Shown here piece by piece: positions 36,401 to 48,963 of a stretch of 64,000 nt of DNA. Numbering within the stretch: position 1 is the first letter of the stretch; every line of letters starts with the position of its first letter. This stretch comes from Cinclus cinclus. Its lineage: Eukaryota; Chordata; Aves; Passeriformes; Cinclidae. The DNA lies in the NCBI RefSeq assembly GCF_963662255.1, contig NC_085055.1, positions 17,346,704 through 17,410,703 on the forward strand, written 5' to 3'. Under the pieces are notes generated by a model. It worked only from the letters and a program-made list of their open reading frames with translations. It did no database searches and was not told the DNA's origin. The position numbers and the translations under genes were made by a program.

Positions 36401-39400
36401 AAATAAAAACACCTCTAAAAGCCCAGCCTAGGAGGCAGAAGGGTTGTGATTACCTAGTTAATAATTGTTTCAAATCTGTTCAAACTGCTGCTTTCTGTGA
36501 GTTCAGCCAGCTCACATCCCAGCTGTGTCTGTCCCGTGACAGCACTGAAGGGACAGTGATGTGGCTGCTTCCCTGGCCTGCTCTCCTATGGCAGAACCTG
36601 AGGCAGTTTTTATACGGACTCCAGCCTGGGTCTGTGCTTGCTTATTACCTGAAAACGAGTAATTCCACTCACAGGAATAAAAATTTGAGAAAATTAAGAG
36701 TAATTATCCTCTGTAAAAACTGGATGCGTTGCCTGAATCTGTCTACCCCTTTGGAACTGTTTTGGGAAGGCTGTGCTGCCTCTGCCCTCTAGAGCAGTGC
36801 AGGAAATCATCCTGTTGGTGGGATAGCCCAGCCTGTGAGGAGGAGGCACTAGGCATGCCTGTGCTGTAGGGAGGACACTGGTGAAGGAATGCCACCAGTT
36901 ATGAGGAATGAGCCAAGGTCGGGAGGACTTGACCTGCTGGATGTAGAGATAAGTGTGAGCAGTGCTGGAGGGAGCTTGGGTACTTAGGAGGCACTTAGAA
37001 AGCTCCTTGAGCTTTGTTTTCTGGCCCTTAGTTAGGGATCAGGGGGGAGCAGCTTGAGCTCAGCTATACTGTTTTGATTATAGTTTTATTTAACTCAAGT
37101 GAGGCTATCAAGAAGGTTGTTGCTGTCTGGATCGATACCATATATTATAAATATCTTTAAAATGCTGGTGTGCTGGTCCATTTAAAATCTTTGGTAATAA
37201 GATAAGCGTGACTTCTGCATCATGAAAACCATAAAATCAATGTGTAACTATGGTCACATGTGCCTGTAATGATCTGGCACAGCTTTTATTGCATGGACTT
37301 TGGATGTATTGTTTGGAGGAAATTGCTCAGAAATGTTCGTAATGGAGATTAAGTGAGGAAGAATCCTGTGCCAGGTAGGCAGCAATACACTGCTTCAGGA
37401 TTTCTGTGTTGCTGGGCTTGTTCATATTTTCTTTTTTCTTACTTGCTTACATCATGCAGACTAAATACGTGTTTGAAATTTTAAAGCTGAGAGCCAACAG
37501 TATTTAATAAACATCTGTCAGCTCCTGTGCTGGTATGAATAAATGTTTTAGTGACAGAGTAAACAAGTAAGGAAATTAATATTTTTAATTAAGTAGTCTG
37601 TTTTGAATTTTACATATTTGCTTTAGAAGTGTCTGAAACTCCAGAGTGTGTATTAAAGGTCAGTAGCCAGATGGGATTTTACCTAATGGCAGAATACCAA
37701 AATACCTGTACTTGAGTGTGCAAGTATTCTGTCTTGTCCTGATGTGGGTAGAATGTTAATAGGTCAATAGGTCTGTTCAGCACATCTTTCTCATTTCACC
37801 CTAAACACCTGGCATTCCAAACCAACTCTGTGTTCACAGTTTTTTTAAAAAATGCCAGTGTTTACTTTTCTCTCCCCTCCAAAACAAAACAAAAAAACCC
37901 CTCTAAACAAAGCAAAAATGTGAAGGAATTTTTTATTCTTGAAATGTTTTGGAGATTAATTAAAAAGCTAATGGCTGGAATAATGTGAATGTTCATATTT
38001 TTTAGTGGAGAAAATTTAATTAAAGTAGGTTTTGTTCATTTTCAGTTGTGATGTAAAAATAAATACTGCTAAAAACATCTGGACAGCTGTCTATGTTGGG
38101 AAATAGATTCTTTCTTATCAGAGGAAAGAATGAAAAAAAATAAAGAGAAGCAGAATATTAACTGTTAGACTGAAACAGTGGCAGCAGATCAAGCAGACTT
38201 CAGGAGAATCAGAATAAGTTGAAAAAGAAATTTATTATAGCAAGTCGCTTCCTTTCCACCAGGTACAGCCAGTCAGTCTGGTTTTTCCCAGGCTTCTGTT
38301 GGCAGCTGCAGGTCTGGATTTTCATCCCACTTCCCATTTTATGTGGTCTGAGAATTTTCATTGATTAACATTGTTGTCTGTTGCCCTACAGAAAGTTTTT
38401 AAGGAAAGCTGAAAGTTTCCTCAGTCTGCCAAGATGTCTGTTTAAGGATAGCGATTCCTAATTTGCAAATTTTACTTACGTGTGAGTTTCAGGTGTCTGT
38501 TTTGTAAAGGTGGCTTTGATTTTGGAGGGCTCACCCGAATTTGAAGAGGTTACAGCTGAAGCAGAGTGAAAGCCCAGAGCTGCCTCACCCAGCAAATCCT
38601 TGCTCTTTGTATTTCAGTCTTCCTCTTCTGCCTCCCTTCCCCTGAGGCTCCTTGATGAGTTCCCATCTCTATGTTCCTCTCCTCCCCCAGGGACATGGAG
38701 AAGCCAGATACCACAAAACAGGTTTGGAACCAGTCAGCAAATGTTATGCAGGTTGAATTACAGGAGGAGGAGAAGCAGTTCTAGGGCAGTTCTTCTTTCT
38801 CACGGTGGAGTGAATTAGAACCTCTTGCACACTCCTGGAGATCACCTTGCAGGAAGAAATGGGGCATCTTTTACATGTTTGTGTTATTAAACAGTAAACT
38901 AGAGAAATTACTCTGGGAAAGGAAAGCCCCTTTCCCATGTATTCATTTTTTATCTGCTACCCCTGCCTGTGGTTTGTTGTGTATGTAATGGAATACAGCC
39001 CTTTAGACAGTTGTACTAATTGTTGCAGATTAGGTTAAATTTTAAACCCTCCATAAAGGCAAAAATGATCCAAGTTTGAAACTACTGAGCCAGTTGTAAT
39101 GTGTTTGATCAGTCTGAAGTGTATAATGGCCAAATAGTAGGGAAGGCTGTACCAAAGGGGACCTGCAGTCCTGGCAGGGAACAGTCCAGAAGACAAGCTT
39201 GGGTGAGATGCTTATCAGACTGTTACAGTCCATTAGTTAAGGAGGGAAAGGTCTCCCAGGGAAGCTGGAAAGAAATCAGTGTTAGTTTCATCTATATCTC
39301 TTGTATTTGCTATTCATGAATATGCAAACCTTCTGTATTTTGCATTTTTTATATCTATTCTATTTATTGATAAATTATTTAATGTCAAAGTCTAGCATTT

Positions 39401-42400
39401 GATTTTCTTTTTTTTTTTGGTAGCCCTGAAACTAAGGGTGCTGGTTTTTATCCTGGTACAGTTTTGTAGATCTTGATAGAGCAGAAAGCCAACTTTACAG
39501 TCTGGTAAGCAACTTACTGCTGCAATTGATTCATAGATGCATGAGAAGGGGATAAAGTTCCAGTTTAGAAATCTGGTTTAAATGTTTGAACTAAAAAATA
39601 CTCCAACAAACAATTTTTCCAATAGCCTACAAATAGAAAATGCAGTCATTTGGATTATTTACTGATGTTTATGGAGGTAATTTTGCACAGTGCTGTGGGT
39701 GGTTGGGTCTGATTCAGTAAAACAAGTTAATAAAATTACTCTCAGCTCCCAGACCAAAGCTTGTTTCCACAGACTTGACATGTGAAGGAAGCCAATGCTC
39801 TCTTAGAAACTGTACTCTTCATCCTGACCCACTCAGTCTGAGACCTAAAAATTCCCTCTGGTGTCGGCCCTGGGTCTGGTGATGGTTAGTCACAGCCAGC
39901 ATGCCCTGGGATGGTAAGAAAGGAAACCAAGCACCCTGCTTTCTAAGGTATTCTGCTTGTAGCAAGTAATTTGCCTTTGTTTTCCTCTGGAATTAGAATT
40001 TTTAAAGATGAGTAAAACATTATAGGATAATCAGCAGTTTGGCTGCTGAAAACCAACCAAAAATTTCTTAATCAACATCTGTCTTGTCATCAGCACTGTA
40101 AGAAAGCAAATATGTTTTCACAGTCAAGGAGCAAGGAACAGATGAGCTGTTAGATTTGTGTTTGTGCAGTACTTCAACATTAACAGGTTTCTTGATGCAT
40201 CAGAGTCTTTCCAGTGGGAACAAGAACAGAGCTGTGAGAGTGAGGAATGTGTTGTGTCGTGACAGTGGGGCTGAGCAGAGCAAAGCTGAACTGAATGCAA
40301 CAGCACTGGATATTAAAATTGAAAATGCTGGAAGCCATTTAACCTTTTAAGAATGTATTGTTTCCCTCCTATGGAGTTCCCCAGATTGAAGGGGCTTCAG
40401 AAATTAGAAAAAGGAAGAACCACCAAAAGAAGAGAAACCCCCCCACACAGTATTTTTGCTTCTAAGTGCCTGCAGCTTTCTGATATGTTGTTTTGTTACA
40501 GTAGTTCTTAGCTGCCAGTGATATGTACCTAGGCTTGAGTGTGCACTATTTTGCTGCAGACTATAAAATTTAGAATTGTGCTGCAGTAAAGGCTCTATTT
40601 TCTACCTGTATACATTACTGTAATAATAAAATTGCCAAGTGAGGCAATTATTATAGTCTGCATATGAAACAGTGTGAAACAGAAGACCCAAACAATGAGA
40701 TTTTTGGAGCTTCTGTATGAATGTCTATGCATTTAGGAGCATTAATGGATGTTTTCTGATTGTAAAGAGCATTGCCTCAGCTCATAAAAGTGGTGGTGAG
40801 ACATCACCTGCATGTACAGAAGAAGTGGAGTTCTCAAAGCAGTTTTAAGTGGAGAGTAGCTCACTTTCCTATGGGTGAAGCATAACATCCTGAAGTAACC
40901 AGTAGGCAGAAAGTGGTGGTAATATTCACAGCGATTCCCTGGTTTGTTGGTATTTAACCTTTTAGAGGGATAAGGTTGCACTTCTGCAGATATGTGTATT
41001 ACATGCAGGCACGTGGGTTTAAGGTCTCTTGACAGCTGACCCTAAATCAGAATACCTTTTCATTTTCTTTTCCTGTTGAAACACTGCAGGCAAAGGATGC
41101 CACAAAATTCAGTCTTATGCTGAACATGCTGTCAGCTTTTGATAGAGATTCATTGTCTCATTTTCAGTCAGATCTGATCATCCTCTCCTATCTGATGATT
41201 CACCATGTTTTTAGAAATTTGTTTATCAAATAGCTGCTACCTGTACCCAGTGGCTTTTAGATGGACTCCTGCTGACCTGCTGCTCTTATCTGTGGAACCT
41301 ATGCTCTGCTTTTCAAAACATCCTCATCTTTATAAGGGCTTTGGAGTTAATGTGCTGTGCAGCAAGTAAAATAGCCTTTCATTCAGTCAGCTCCTCTCAC
41401 TGGGCAAGTGTATGGACAGTGAGTACTGTCCCTGTAATGCCTGGGGAGGGTAACCCTGGCAGCTGGAAGATTCCCATGTCAAAACCCAGCTGGTAATATG
41501 AACAGAGAAAGGCAAAACCATGGTGCTTTGCTCTTCACTGTAATCAGGCCATGTGTCCTGCCAGCAGAATACTTGTTTTTATTTAGCAAGCTTGTCTGGA
41601 GAGTATTGTAGTACTCAACAGAAGGCAGCTACAAAATCCTTGTAATTTTATCAAGCACATTAGACTAATGATGGCAAGAGCTGTATTTCCAGCAGTAGAT
41701 CGTGCCACAGACGCACATGACTAAAACCTTCCTCCTTTCCCGAAAATGATCCCACATTTGAAGTCTTTCTCAGTACAGTCAGAACTCTTATCTCCAGATT
41801 GCTCAAGACCTATGCAACTCAATAGCTAGGGAATGGTTCTGAATTATGAATGAGTGCTTTGTTTAAAATCCGGTAGTTTTTCCTTTTTTTTTCCTTTTGT
41901 GTAGAAACTTCTCTGTTTGGACTTTACGGAGTGTGGAACGATTGTATCTTCACAGGAGTCTGCATTGTAATCTTGATAGTGATTGTGAGCATTAACTGTG
42001 TAATCCTCACTTGGAAATGTAGTGATGAAGTATAGATACAGCAGTAAACTGGAATGGGAAACAAGGAGCAGAAGGGATTAGGGTGTAGGTTGAAAAACTC
42101 TAGGGAAGGATAAGGTTAGGCTAATGGTGAGGGATGTGGTAAGAGACCTGCTGGATCAGAGCTTTGCAAGGATTTGGGAGCAGCTGAGGAAAGTGAGGCT
42201 CCTGTGCTTCTCCCTGGTCCCCCCAATCCACCAGTCACTGTATGGACAGCTGGCAGTGTACCTGGCATACAGTGGATACAGCTACAGTTGCCCTTCCTGC
42301 AAATCCCTGCATCCTGGTGCTGGCACCGCACCGGTGAGAACAGCAAGCAGGATGCCTGGCTAGAACAGGGCAGTTCAGATGTCTTCAGCCATTAAAAACA

Positions 42401-45400
42401 TCTCTGTCTCTCCTCTACCCTCCAGGTGGGTTTGTAGGGTTTTTTGTCCATTTAGCAGAAGATGTCCTGTTGGAGAAGGATGTTGTCCTCAAATTCACGT
42501 CCTGCATTCTTAAAGCCATTTTCATCACCTGGGTGAATGGATTACTATACTCCTAATATACGCTATTGTCAGTTATTTTAACCTGCTAATAGAACTGTTT
42601 ATATAAATGTGAATTAATGCTTTTCTCCCAAAGCCCCACTGGCATTTAAAAGCTGGCTCTTATGTATTTCAGTAATACTGCTTATGCTAAGCATGAAAAA
42701 ATCATAGGTCAAACCTTGTAAAGCTATGACTAGCTTTAAAGTTTAAATGTTTGAATGGTATATAGATACTGTCCTTTATTTAATACACTATTACTGAGGT
42801 CTGTCCTTTGTCATTACAGTTGTCTGCGTTTCATAATATCCTGCTTTCTTCAGTAAAACCAGTCAAGTTTCCTTTCCAAAGTAGGTTTCTTCAGCCCTTT
42901 ATTGCCTCTTCTAGGAACGTGCTGTTTTGTGATCTGAAATAGTGCAATATCAGAGTTGCTAGTGATTATGATTATTATCTCAGTCTTCATATTTCTAGTC
43001 TTCTGCCAGTCTGATCCTGATTTCCCTACTCCTGTTGTGGATAAGTCTTTATTCCCTTTGCTGAGGTATCTGATTTTGCTGGAGGAAGGGATGGTGCCGT
43101 CTTCTCATCACTGCAAAGTGGTGATGCTCCTGTTCCCCAGGGCAGGGGCAGGAAAGGAAGCAAAGCTGCTGTTTGCACAAGGTAAGGAGGATGGGTAGGA
43201 GAGGATGTGAAGGAAGAGGTGCCACAGGGAGGGGAGAGCTGCTGGGAAAGAAACAGGAGAGAGGAGGGATCTTTCCATGCCGAGCCTCCCCCACTGAAAC
43301 CATGTCCAGCCATCGTGCCAGGTTTGGAGGTGTGTGGCCAGGAGTGGTATTTCTGGTGCCAGGCAGAGGAATGCTCTTCCCTGGCCCTGGCCCTGGTGTT
43401 AACCATGTTGCTTTGTTTACTCTAGATACACTTTATACTGCTGTTCAGTCGGCAGGGGAAGTTAAGGCTTCAGAAATGGTACACGACGCTACCTGATAAA
43501 GAGAAGAAAAAGATAATTCGAGAAATTGTTCAGATTATTTTGTCTCGCAATCAAAAAACAAGTAGTTTTGTTGACTGGAAAGACCTCAAGCTTGTTTACA
43601 AAAGGTGTGAGTAGTTTTGTAAGAACGCATAATCACTGTTCATATGAGTAACGTGTTAGAAGAGGAAAAATAAGGGCTCACTTAAGCAAAAGCAGCAAAC
43701 AACACTCATGGTGCTGGGCTGAGTTAGGAGCCTGCCATTGGCAATCTGGGTATAATGAGGCGGTGTCCCTGGACAAACCAGCAGGGTAATTGTAGGGTGC
43801 AAAATACTTGTACAGTCTGTCAAATGAGAAAAACAGGAGTAACCTAATAGGTGTTAGTGTTTAGAAGGTGTTAGACCTCACTGCCCCTTCAAATGCCCCG
43901 GGGTAGCCTGGCTGAGATGTGTGTGCTGGGTTTTATCAGCTGTGAAGACTGCAGGAACTGTTCCAAGGCACTCTCATAATTTTGTCAAATTTTGGTTTTG
44001 AAATATTTGTTATTCTGGAAAGTATTAATTCCCATTTCCTTTTCCAAATAAATCCCTGGTCTGCAGTTACATGATGCCTAATGGTAACTGCCTGATTGTT
44101 CTCCTGAAGTTGTAGCAAACAAATGTAACCTTAATGTGTAGTACACTGGATAAATTAAACATCTCCCATTTAGCAAAACTAAGTTCCATGCTGTGAAGGG
44201 AGGGATATAAACATCTGACCAGAAGCTGTGACAAGTTGGCCTCCAGCCACAGTATCAGCAAGATGAATAGATGGGTTGATTTAAACATAAAGTTTTGGTG
44301 CAAGTTAGTTACAAAGCTTGTTTGGTCTAAGCAGCTTCATGCATTCTAGCCCTCTGTAAAACACTGTCATTTGACAGCAGCAAGCTTGCTGAGATGTAAC
44401 TCCTTTTACCTTAGCCTTATTTTTATTTTTTAATTAGAAGGGGTAGCTTGTCTTACAGTTTAATTAACCCCACTTACTGTAGTGCTACTGCAGCAGGTGG
44501 AGGAGACCTGAGAGCACTACTTAATACTGATTTATTGCCTGTTTTATTATCCAGTGTTATAGGCGTCCCACTTTGCCAAGGGTAGAGTTGGTTCTTCTAA
44601 CTGAAATAATAATTTGTTTAAATCTTATGAAGTGTTCTATGGGACAGTATAAGAGTGAAAGAAAATGTTTGTTTTAGAGACTAGATAGGAATTAACTGTC
44701 TTAAGAATGACCTCTAAGAGATGAGCAGAGGTCCCAGCTGTTCACTGCCGTGGTTTTTGCCTGTTTCCCCAGGTATGCTAGTTTGTATTTCTGCTGTGCA
44801 ATAGAAGACCAGGATAACGAGCTCCTGACACTAGAGGTCGTTCATCGATATGTGGAGCTCCTGGACAGATACTTTGGAAACGTAGGTTTCACTTTCTCCC
44901 ATGAACTCATTCCTATCTGTCTGATACAAAATTATGTGCAGCTGATTTGTTTTGTGTTCCGTCTGCTGCACTTGCCCTGCAGGTGCTCTCAATCCAGAAT
45001 GAAATGAATTATTAGAGTATTTTATAAAATAGTGTTGAAATGATTATAAGATTGGATTTTCATCATTTTTCCACTCACCCAGAATTTATCTTGATGCTTT
45101 GTATGTCTGTCTTGGGGTAGAATTTGAAGGGAACACTTCAGGAAATTTATTTCAAAAACTCAAAATAGGTTAAAGTACTTTAATTCTCTCTCCTGACATC
45201 TTCAGGTGTATACTGGTTTTGTAAGTCTGTATATGTGGAGAGAATATGTGCAGAAGTTTCAATATTACATAACATGCAGTTTGTTTCATCACCCTGCTAT
45301 GTGCCACAGCTTTTGGCCTAATAGTGCTTATAATACTGTAAAAGTGATTTAAATGTGGTTATGGCTTCTTGTTCTGGCAGGTGTGCGAGCTGGATATTAT

Positions 45401-46478
45401 CTTTAATTTTGAAAAAGCTTATTTTATTCTTGATGAGTTTATAATTGGTGGAGAAGTACAAGAAACTTCAAAGAAGACTGTAGTGAAAGCCATAGAAGAC
45501 TCTGACATGCTGCAGGAGGTAAGGCAGAGGAGGACAAAAGGCAAACGCCTCATCTTCCTACATCTTCCTTGTTTGACAGGAGATGAAAATACAGCTAAGC
45601 ACTTCTGGTACTTAATGATCCAAGTGTGTCTTACGTGCAGTTTCAACAGGTACAACAGTGCAGTTACAAAAGCTGTCAATTGAACCCTCTTGGTATCACC
45701 TGGAGGCTCTTTATATAAAGCTGTTTCTCTTGCAGCTTAACTGTTAGTATTTATTAAGAAATAATTTAAGATGTATCAAAGATTCTTCTTTAATATAAGA
45801 ACATAGTCTAAGGTTGTATTTTATGTATGCATATGTTTATGTAAATAGAGAAAAATCTCTCCTATTTCACTAATACATTGGAAGCATGACTTACTGTTGA
45901 AAGAGGATGTGGTGGCAAACTGCTTTTATTCAGAAGTGCCTGTGTAGTTTTTCTGCAGGGCATAGATACGTAACCCTTATTCAGAACCCTGCAGGAATTC
46001 TCTTGTAACTTGGAACATAATGGGTACCATTGAGCCAGGAATGGCAAAACCAGTTGAATGTGATGGCTTTCATTCATTTTTAACTTGGTTGTTGAGGATC
46101 CATCACAATCCTGAAGGGAGCAGCACAGTGGTAGAACTGGCTTGGGATGTGCTGTGGGAGTTGAGGAGGGGCTCTTCCCTGCACACATGAAACTCAGGCA
46201 CTGTGTGCAAAGGCCACTGGTGTGATGAGTTGAGCCACAACTGTGCTATGGCATGATTTAAAGGTCAGATTTTAAACCACTCGGTTACATGTTTTAGAGC
46301 AGAATTATTTCTGCATTTTAATCAGTCTTACCTCATTTCCTGCAAAACTACAGCTGTCCTCAAAGAGGACAAGAGGGTTTCTGTGAATATTACTGTACCA
46401 CTCCATAATGCAACAGTTGTTTCTTTTTTTTTTGTTTCCTAGACAGTGGAAGAATACATGAACAAGCCTGCATTTTGA
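30398..46478 (+). CDS. AP1S3: AP1S3, AP-1 complex subunit sigma-3 (sigma-1C), 5 coding exons
   Basis: Coding join: 30398-30400, 43426-43604, 44773-44881, 45381-45518, 46443-46478. The 465 bases give 154 residues, the family length, starting [20 protein letters not shown] and ending [11 protein letters not shown]. It is a single clathrin-adaptor small-chain (longin-like) domain. R15 and V88 are present at the positions known in sigma-2 to help bind acidic dileucine signals. Family knowledge: sigma-1 pairs with gamma-adaptin in AP-1, which sorts cargo between the trans-Golgi network and endosomes. It is sigma-1C rather than sigma-1A or 1B because it has [20 protein letters not shown] and lacks their C-terminal tail. 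The first exon holds only the ATG. Transcription is probably driven by the CpG-island promoter. Confidence 0.95.
30401..43425 (+). other. AP1S3: AP1S3 intron 1 (13 kb)
   Basis: This 13,025-base GTGAGT...CTCTAG intron directly follows the start codon. Its first 200 bases are still CpG island. The rest is mostly unique AT-rich sequence. It holds a perfect 11-base inverted repeat at 34169-34195 and an AT-rich block around 37.1-38.1 kb that may be conserved non-coding DNA. No exon or complete transposon was recognised. Confidence 0.85.
34169..34195. repeat. perfect 11-bp inverted repeat with 5-base loop
   Basis: TGCTGATTATT and AATAATCAGCA flank the loop TGCTT. It can form a short hairpin, too short for a canonical pre-miRNA. 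No function is known. Confidence 0.85.
43426..43604 (+). CDS. AP1S3: AP1S3 coding exon 2
   Basis: After TTTACTCTAG the exon encodes [18 protein letters not shown], then [18 protein letters not shown] and [16 protein letters not shown] to VYK plus two bases of an Arg codon (residues 2-61). The donor is GTGTGA. F4 and R33, the residues altered in human pustular psoriasis variants F4C and R33W (from memory), are both the normal residue here. Confidence 0.97.
43605..44772 (+). other. AP1S3: AP1S3 intron 2
   Basis: 1168-base GTGTGA...CCCAG intron. Nothing else identified. Confidence 0.92.
44773..44881 (+). CDS. AP1S3: AP1S3 coding exon 3
   Basis: The exon starts after TTTCCCCAG with the last base of the Arg codon. 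It encodes [18 protein letters not shown] and [18 protein letters not shown] (residues 62-97). The donor is GTAGGT. The [10 protein letters not shown] helix is a sigma-chain hallmark and includes V88. Confidence 0.97.
44882..45380 (+). other. AP1S3: AP1S3 intron 3
   Basis: 499-base GTAGGT...GGCAG intron. Nothing else identified. Confidence 0.92.
45381..45518 (+). CDS. AP1S3: AP1S3 coding exon 4
   Basis: This phase-0, 138-base exon encodes [36 protein letters not shown] and [10 protein letters not shown] (residues 98-143). It ends before GTAAGG. Reading through the donor would add about 55 intron-encoded residues with no homology I recognise. Confidence 0.97.
45519..46442 (+). other. AP1S3: AP1S3 intron 4
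   Basis: 924-base GTAAGG...CCTAG intron with a T-rich acceptor tract. Nothing else identified. Confidence 0.92.
46443..46478 (+). CDS. AP1S3: AP1S3 coding exon 5 and stop
   Basis: The acceptor TTTGTTTCCTAG opens a short terminal coding segment, [11 protein letters not shown], then TGA at 46476-46478. Vertebrate AP1S3 has alternative C-termini; this one corresponds to the EEYMNKP form as I recall it. Confidence 0.9.
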   Translation, partial: TVEEYMNKPAF

Positions 46479-48270
46479 TGTTAAACTACCTGCAGAGAAA
46501 ACTGCTGTATGCCCCTCTAAAGTGCACTTCCTGAAATTGCTTCCCAGTGTGCCAGATCCTCAGAGAAATACCAAAAAACAGTAACTGAAGGGGTTTGTTT
46601 GTATAATGGTGAAGATGAAGGTCAGCTAATGTAGCAAAGGGTTTAACAATTCTGTGCTTTGCATTACTCTGTATATGAGTTTCTCAGAGTTGTTATTACC
46701 CCAACTTAGTTTTTCTTCTTGCTGGACTCAGATCTTGTTTTGCACCATGTCTTTTAGCTACGGGTTTTGTCATCACAAAATGCTCCTCTGACAGTACTTT
46801 GAAGAGGTGTTTTTACTAGTTTTGTTCACTGCTGACTGTATGACTCTACTTTTGTACAAGTGTCCATTATTTTGAATGTAATGGTTATTCTGCTGTAATA
46901 ATAATTATTTTTGAAAAATCAAATTGTTGTGAGCCCTGATTTCACAAACTTGTGACAAGATTAACCCTTGAAGTATACAAGGAAATACATGTCTCTTTGG
47001 AGCAGGCCCTTTCTTTCACTTCTCTTTTCTGCTCTAGTCTGCTAATAAGACTGCTCCAGCTGCTCCTAGAGTGCACTCCATGCCTCCATTTAATCTGGAA
47101 GACTGGAGGTAGGCTTCTCCCAAGTTTAATGAATCCTTTTTTAGCTGCTGCATGCAGATGGCCTGTTTCTCTCTTTCTTCTCATTTTCCTATCCCCTTCC
47201 TAGATCCTTTGGACCTCTGCAAAGATTCCAAATTTTGGAATTGTGCAGCATGAGTGCATGAGGAAACCTGAAGAGAAAAAAATCAGCCTTTGGAAGATAA
47301 TCTCATATATCTTTTGGTATCCCAAACCCATATTTCCCAGTATTTTCCAATCTCAGATTCATGCACCTGTTGGAATGATCAGCTTTCTAGTAGTTGAAGA
47401 TGCCCCGTTTTTGTGAAGGTTGGGTAATTTAATCAGCTTTTTATAACTTTGCAAGCTGTGAAAAGGATAAAATGGTAGGAGTCAGCTGGGCTGTGTGCCC
47501 TCCTGTGTGTTACAAACCATTGCAGTGGAGCCAGGTGTGTTAACTTGCCTTTCAGTGCAGTTTAGACTCCATAACCTGATTAAACTGGCTTCCTTACAGA
47601 GATTGTCCTCCTTTAACAGAATCCAAGGCTCAGAGAAATTCTGTTTATCTGAGCCCATATCTCTCAGCTAGATGTTTTGTTTCTGTCAAAATCATGACAT
47701 TTATCTGTACAAAAATTAGGGAAGTTATCAGACAAATATGCCAGAATGGTCCAGGCATTGTTGCATTTCCCTTCACTGTGTATATTTCCCTTGATTTCTG
47801 GCATGTACAGTCAATACTTTCAGAAGTCTTTCTAATTTTTAAATGTCCTGCACGTTTACTCTGATTTTGTCATTGCTCCTTCCTTCCTTGTGAGTTTGTA
47901 TCTTCTTACAGGAGGTAAGGTTATCTTACTGGGGGTTGTTAGGGTGGTGGAGGCCCTTGGACACCACACAACTTTGCTGATTGTCAGCCCACTGTTCTGC
48001 CTGTGCTTTCCAGTCTGTTAGTAAAACTGTGACAAACTGGTTCTTAGCATAATGTTGCTCTTTTTTATAATTACTTTATCCATCTGTTTTCTCTGTATTG
48101 ATGTCAAAGGCATACTTTCAGCCTGGAAAAGACAGTGAGAATTGCTGAAGGGCTTTTAATAGCTCTGAAGACATCCAATTTAATAGTAAATTAATGAAAT
48201 TGTATGATTTGTATATTATTTTCTCATGGTTTGAAATTAAGATTTTTTTTTAAAGTACATTGTTTAATTG

Positions 48271-48292
48271 ATTAAGAAATCATTAAGAAATC
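48271..48292 (+). repeat. tandem 11-base duplication
   Basis: ATTAAGAAATC occurs twice in tandem downstream of AP1S3. Confidence 0.8.
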
Positions 48293-48616
48293 ACTTCAGA
48301 ATGTGCAAAGAGACTCATTCTACTCTTTGCTTTTATAAGTGACTTCTACTAACTGAAATCATCAGTAGTTTGATTTTACTCCCTTTCGGAACCATGCTGT
48401 AATTCTCTGACTCTTAAAATTGGTTGAATTCTGAATTGGATCAAAATAGGAGTACCAAAAAGATTCCTCAGTATAAATAAGGGCATTTTTTTTTCATTTT
48501 AAGAAGAGCTAGAAGGCTTCTTTCTGCATCATTTTAAGTTGAAGAGAATTCCTGATGGAAGAAAGTAATGGACTGGGTAGAGGTAGTTACACCAGCCATC
48601 CAAGTGCAGCATCTGA

Positions 48617-48622
48617 AATAAA
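48617..48622 (+). other. AP1S3: candidate AP1S3 poly(A) signal
   Basis: AATAAA followed by TGGTGTATCCTGTG about 25 bases on, a plausible poly(A) layout about 2.1 kb after the stop. Unproven. Confidence 0.35.
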
Positions 48623-48948
48623 TAGCATTGCCAAACTGGTGTATCCTGTGCCAGCTTGAGAAGTGTGAAGGAATTAGTCTGGTAAGTGTTGAGGAATTAG
48701 TCTGGTTTCCTTGCCCTAGTGCAAAGATTCACTGGAATATAGTGTGCCTGTTGTGCCACCTGCCTCTGTGCTACAAAGATGAATGGAAAGGGCACATTTT
48801 TTTATCCTCTGCTTAGCACTGTGCTGCATTGGAATAATGGAGCATCCAGAACCAATACATGTGGTGTTGGGAGGGGCTGGCTTATAAGGGACAGAGATAC
48901 GCAGAGATGTTCAGTGCACAGTCCCCTCAAAATAACAAAGCAGTTCAT

Positions 48949-48963
48949 AGAGAGAGAGAGAGA
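48949..48963 (+). repeat. (AG)n microsatellite
   Basis: A short AG dinucleotide run that continues imperfectly as AAGAGAA. Confidence 0.8.

Larger units (their letters stand above)
46479..48650 (+). other. AP1S3: AP1S3 3' UTR (end uncertain)
   Basis: No clear AATAAA occurs in the first kilobase or so after the stop. A weak variant region (TAATAATAATTATT) lies near 46897-46910. The first good hexamer I see is AATAAA at 48617-48622, followed by a GT-rich stretch. Either could end the transcript. Confidence 0.4.

Noticed and set aside
42000..42450. Possible CR1 or retroviral fragment in AP1S3 intron 1
   Set aside because: The GC-richer sequence hinted at a repeat, but I could find no CR1 3' end motif, long terminal repeat or coding remnant.
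45519..45683. Extended AP1S3 exon 4 with a different C-terminus
   Set aside because: It needs a strong GTAAGG donor to be ignored, and exon 5 provides the known EEYMNKP ending. Possible only as rare intron retention.
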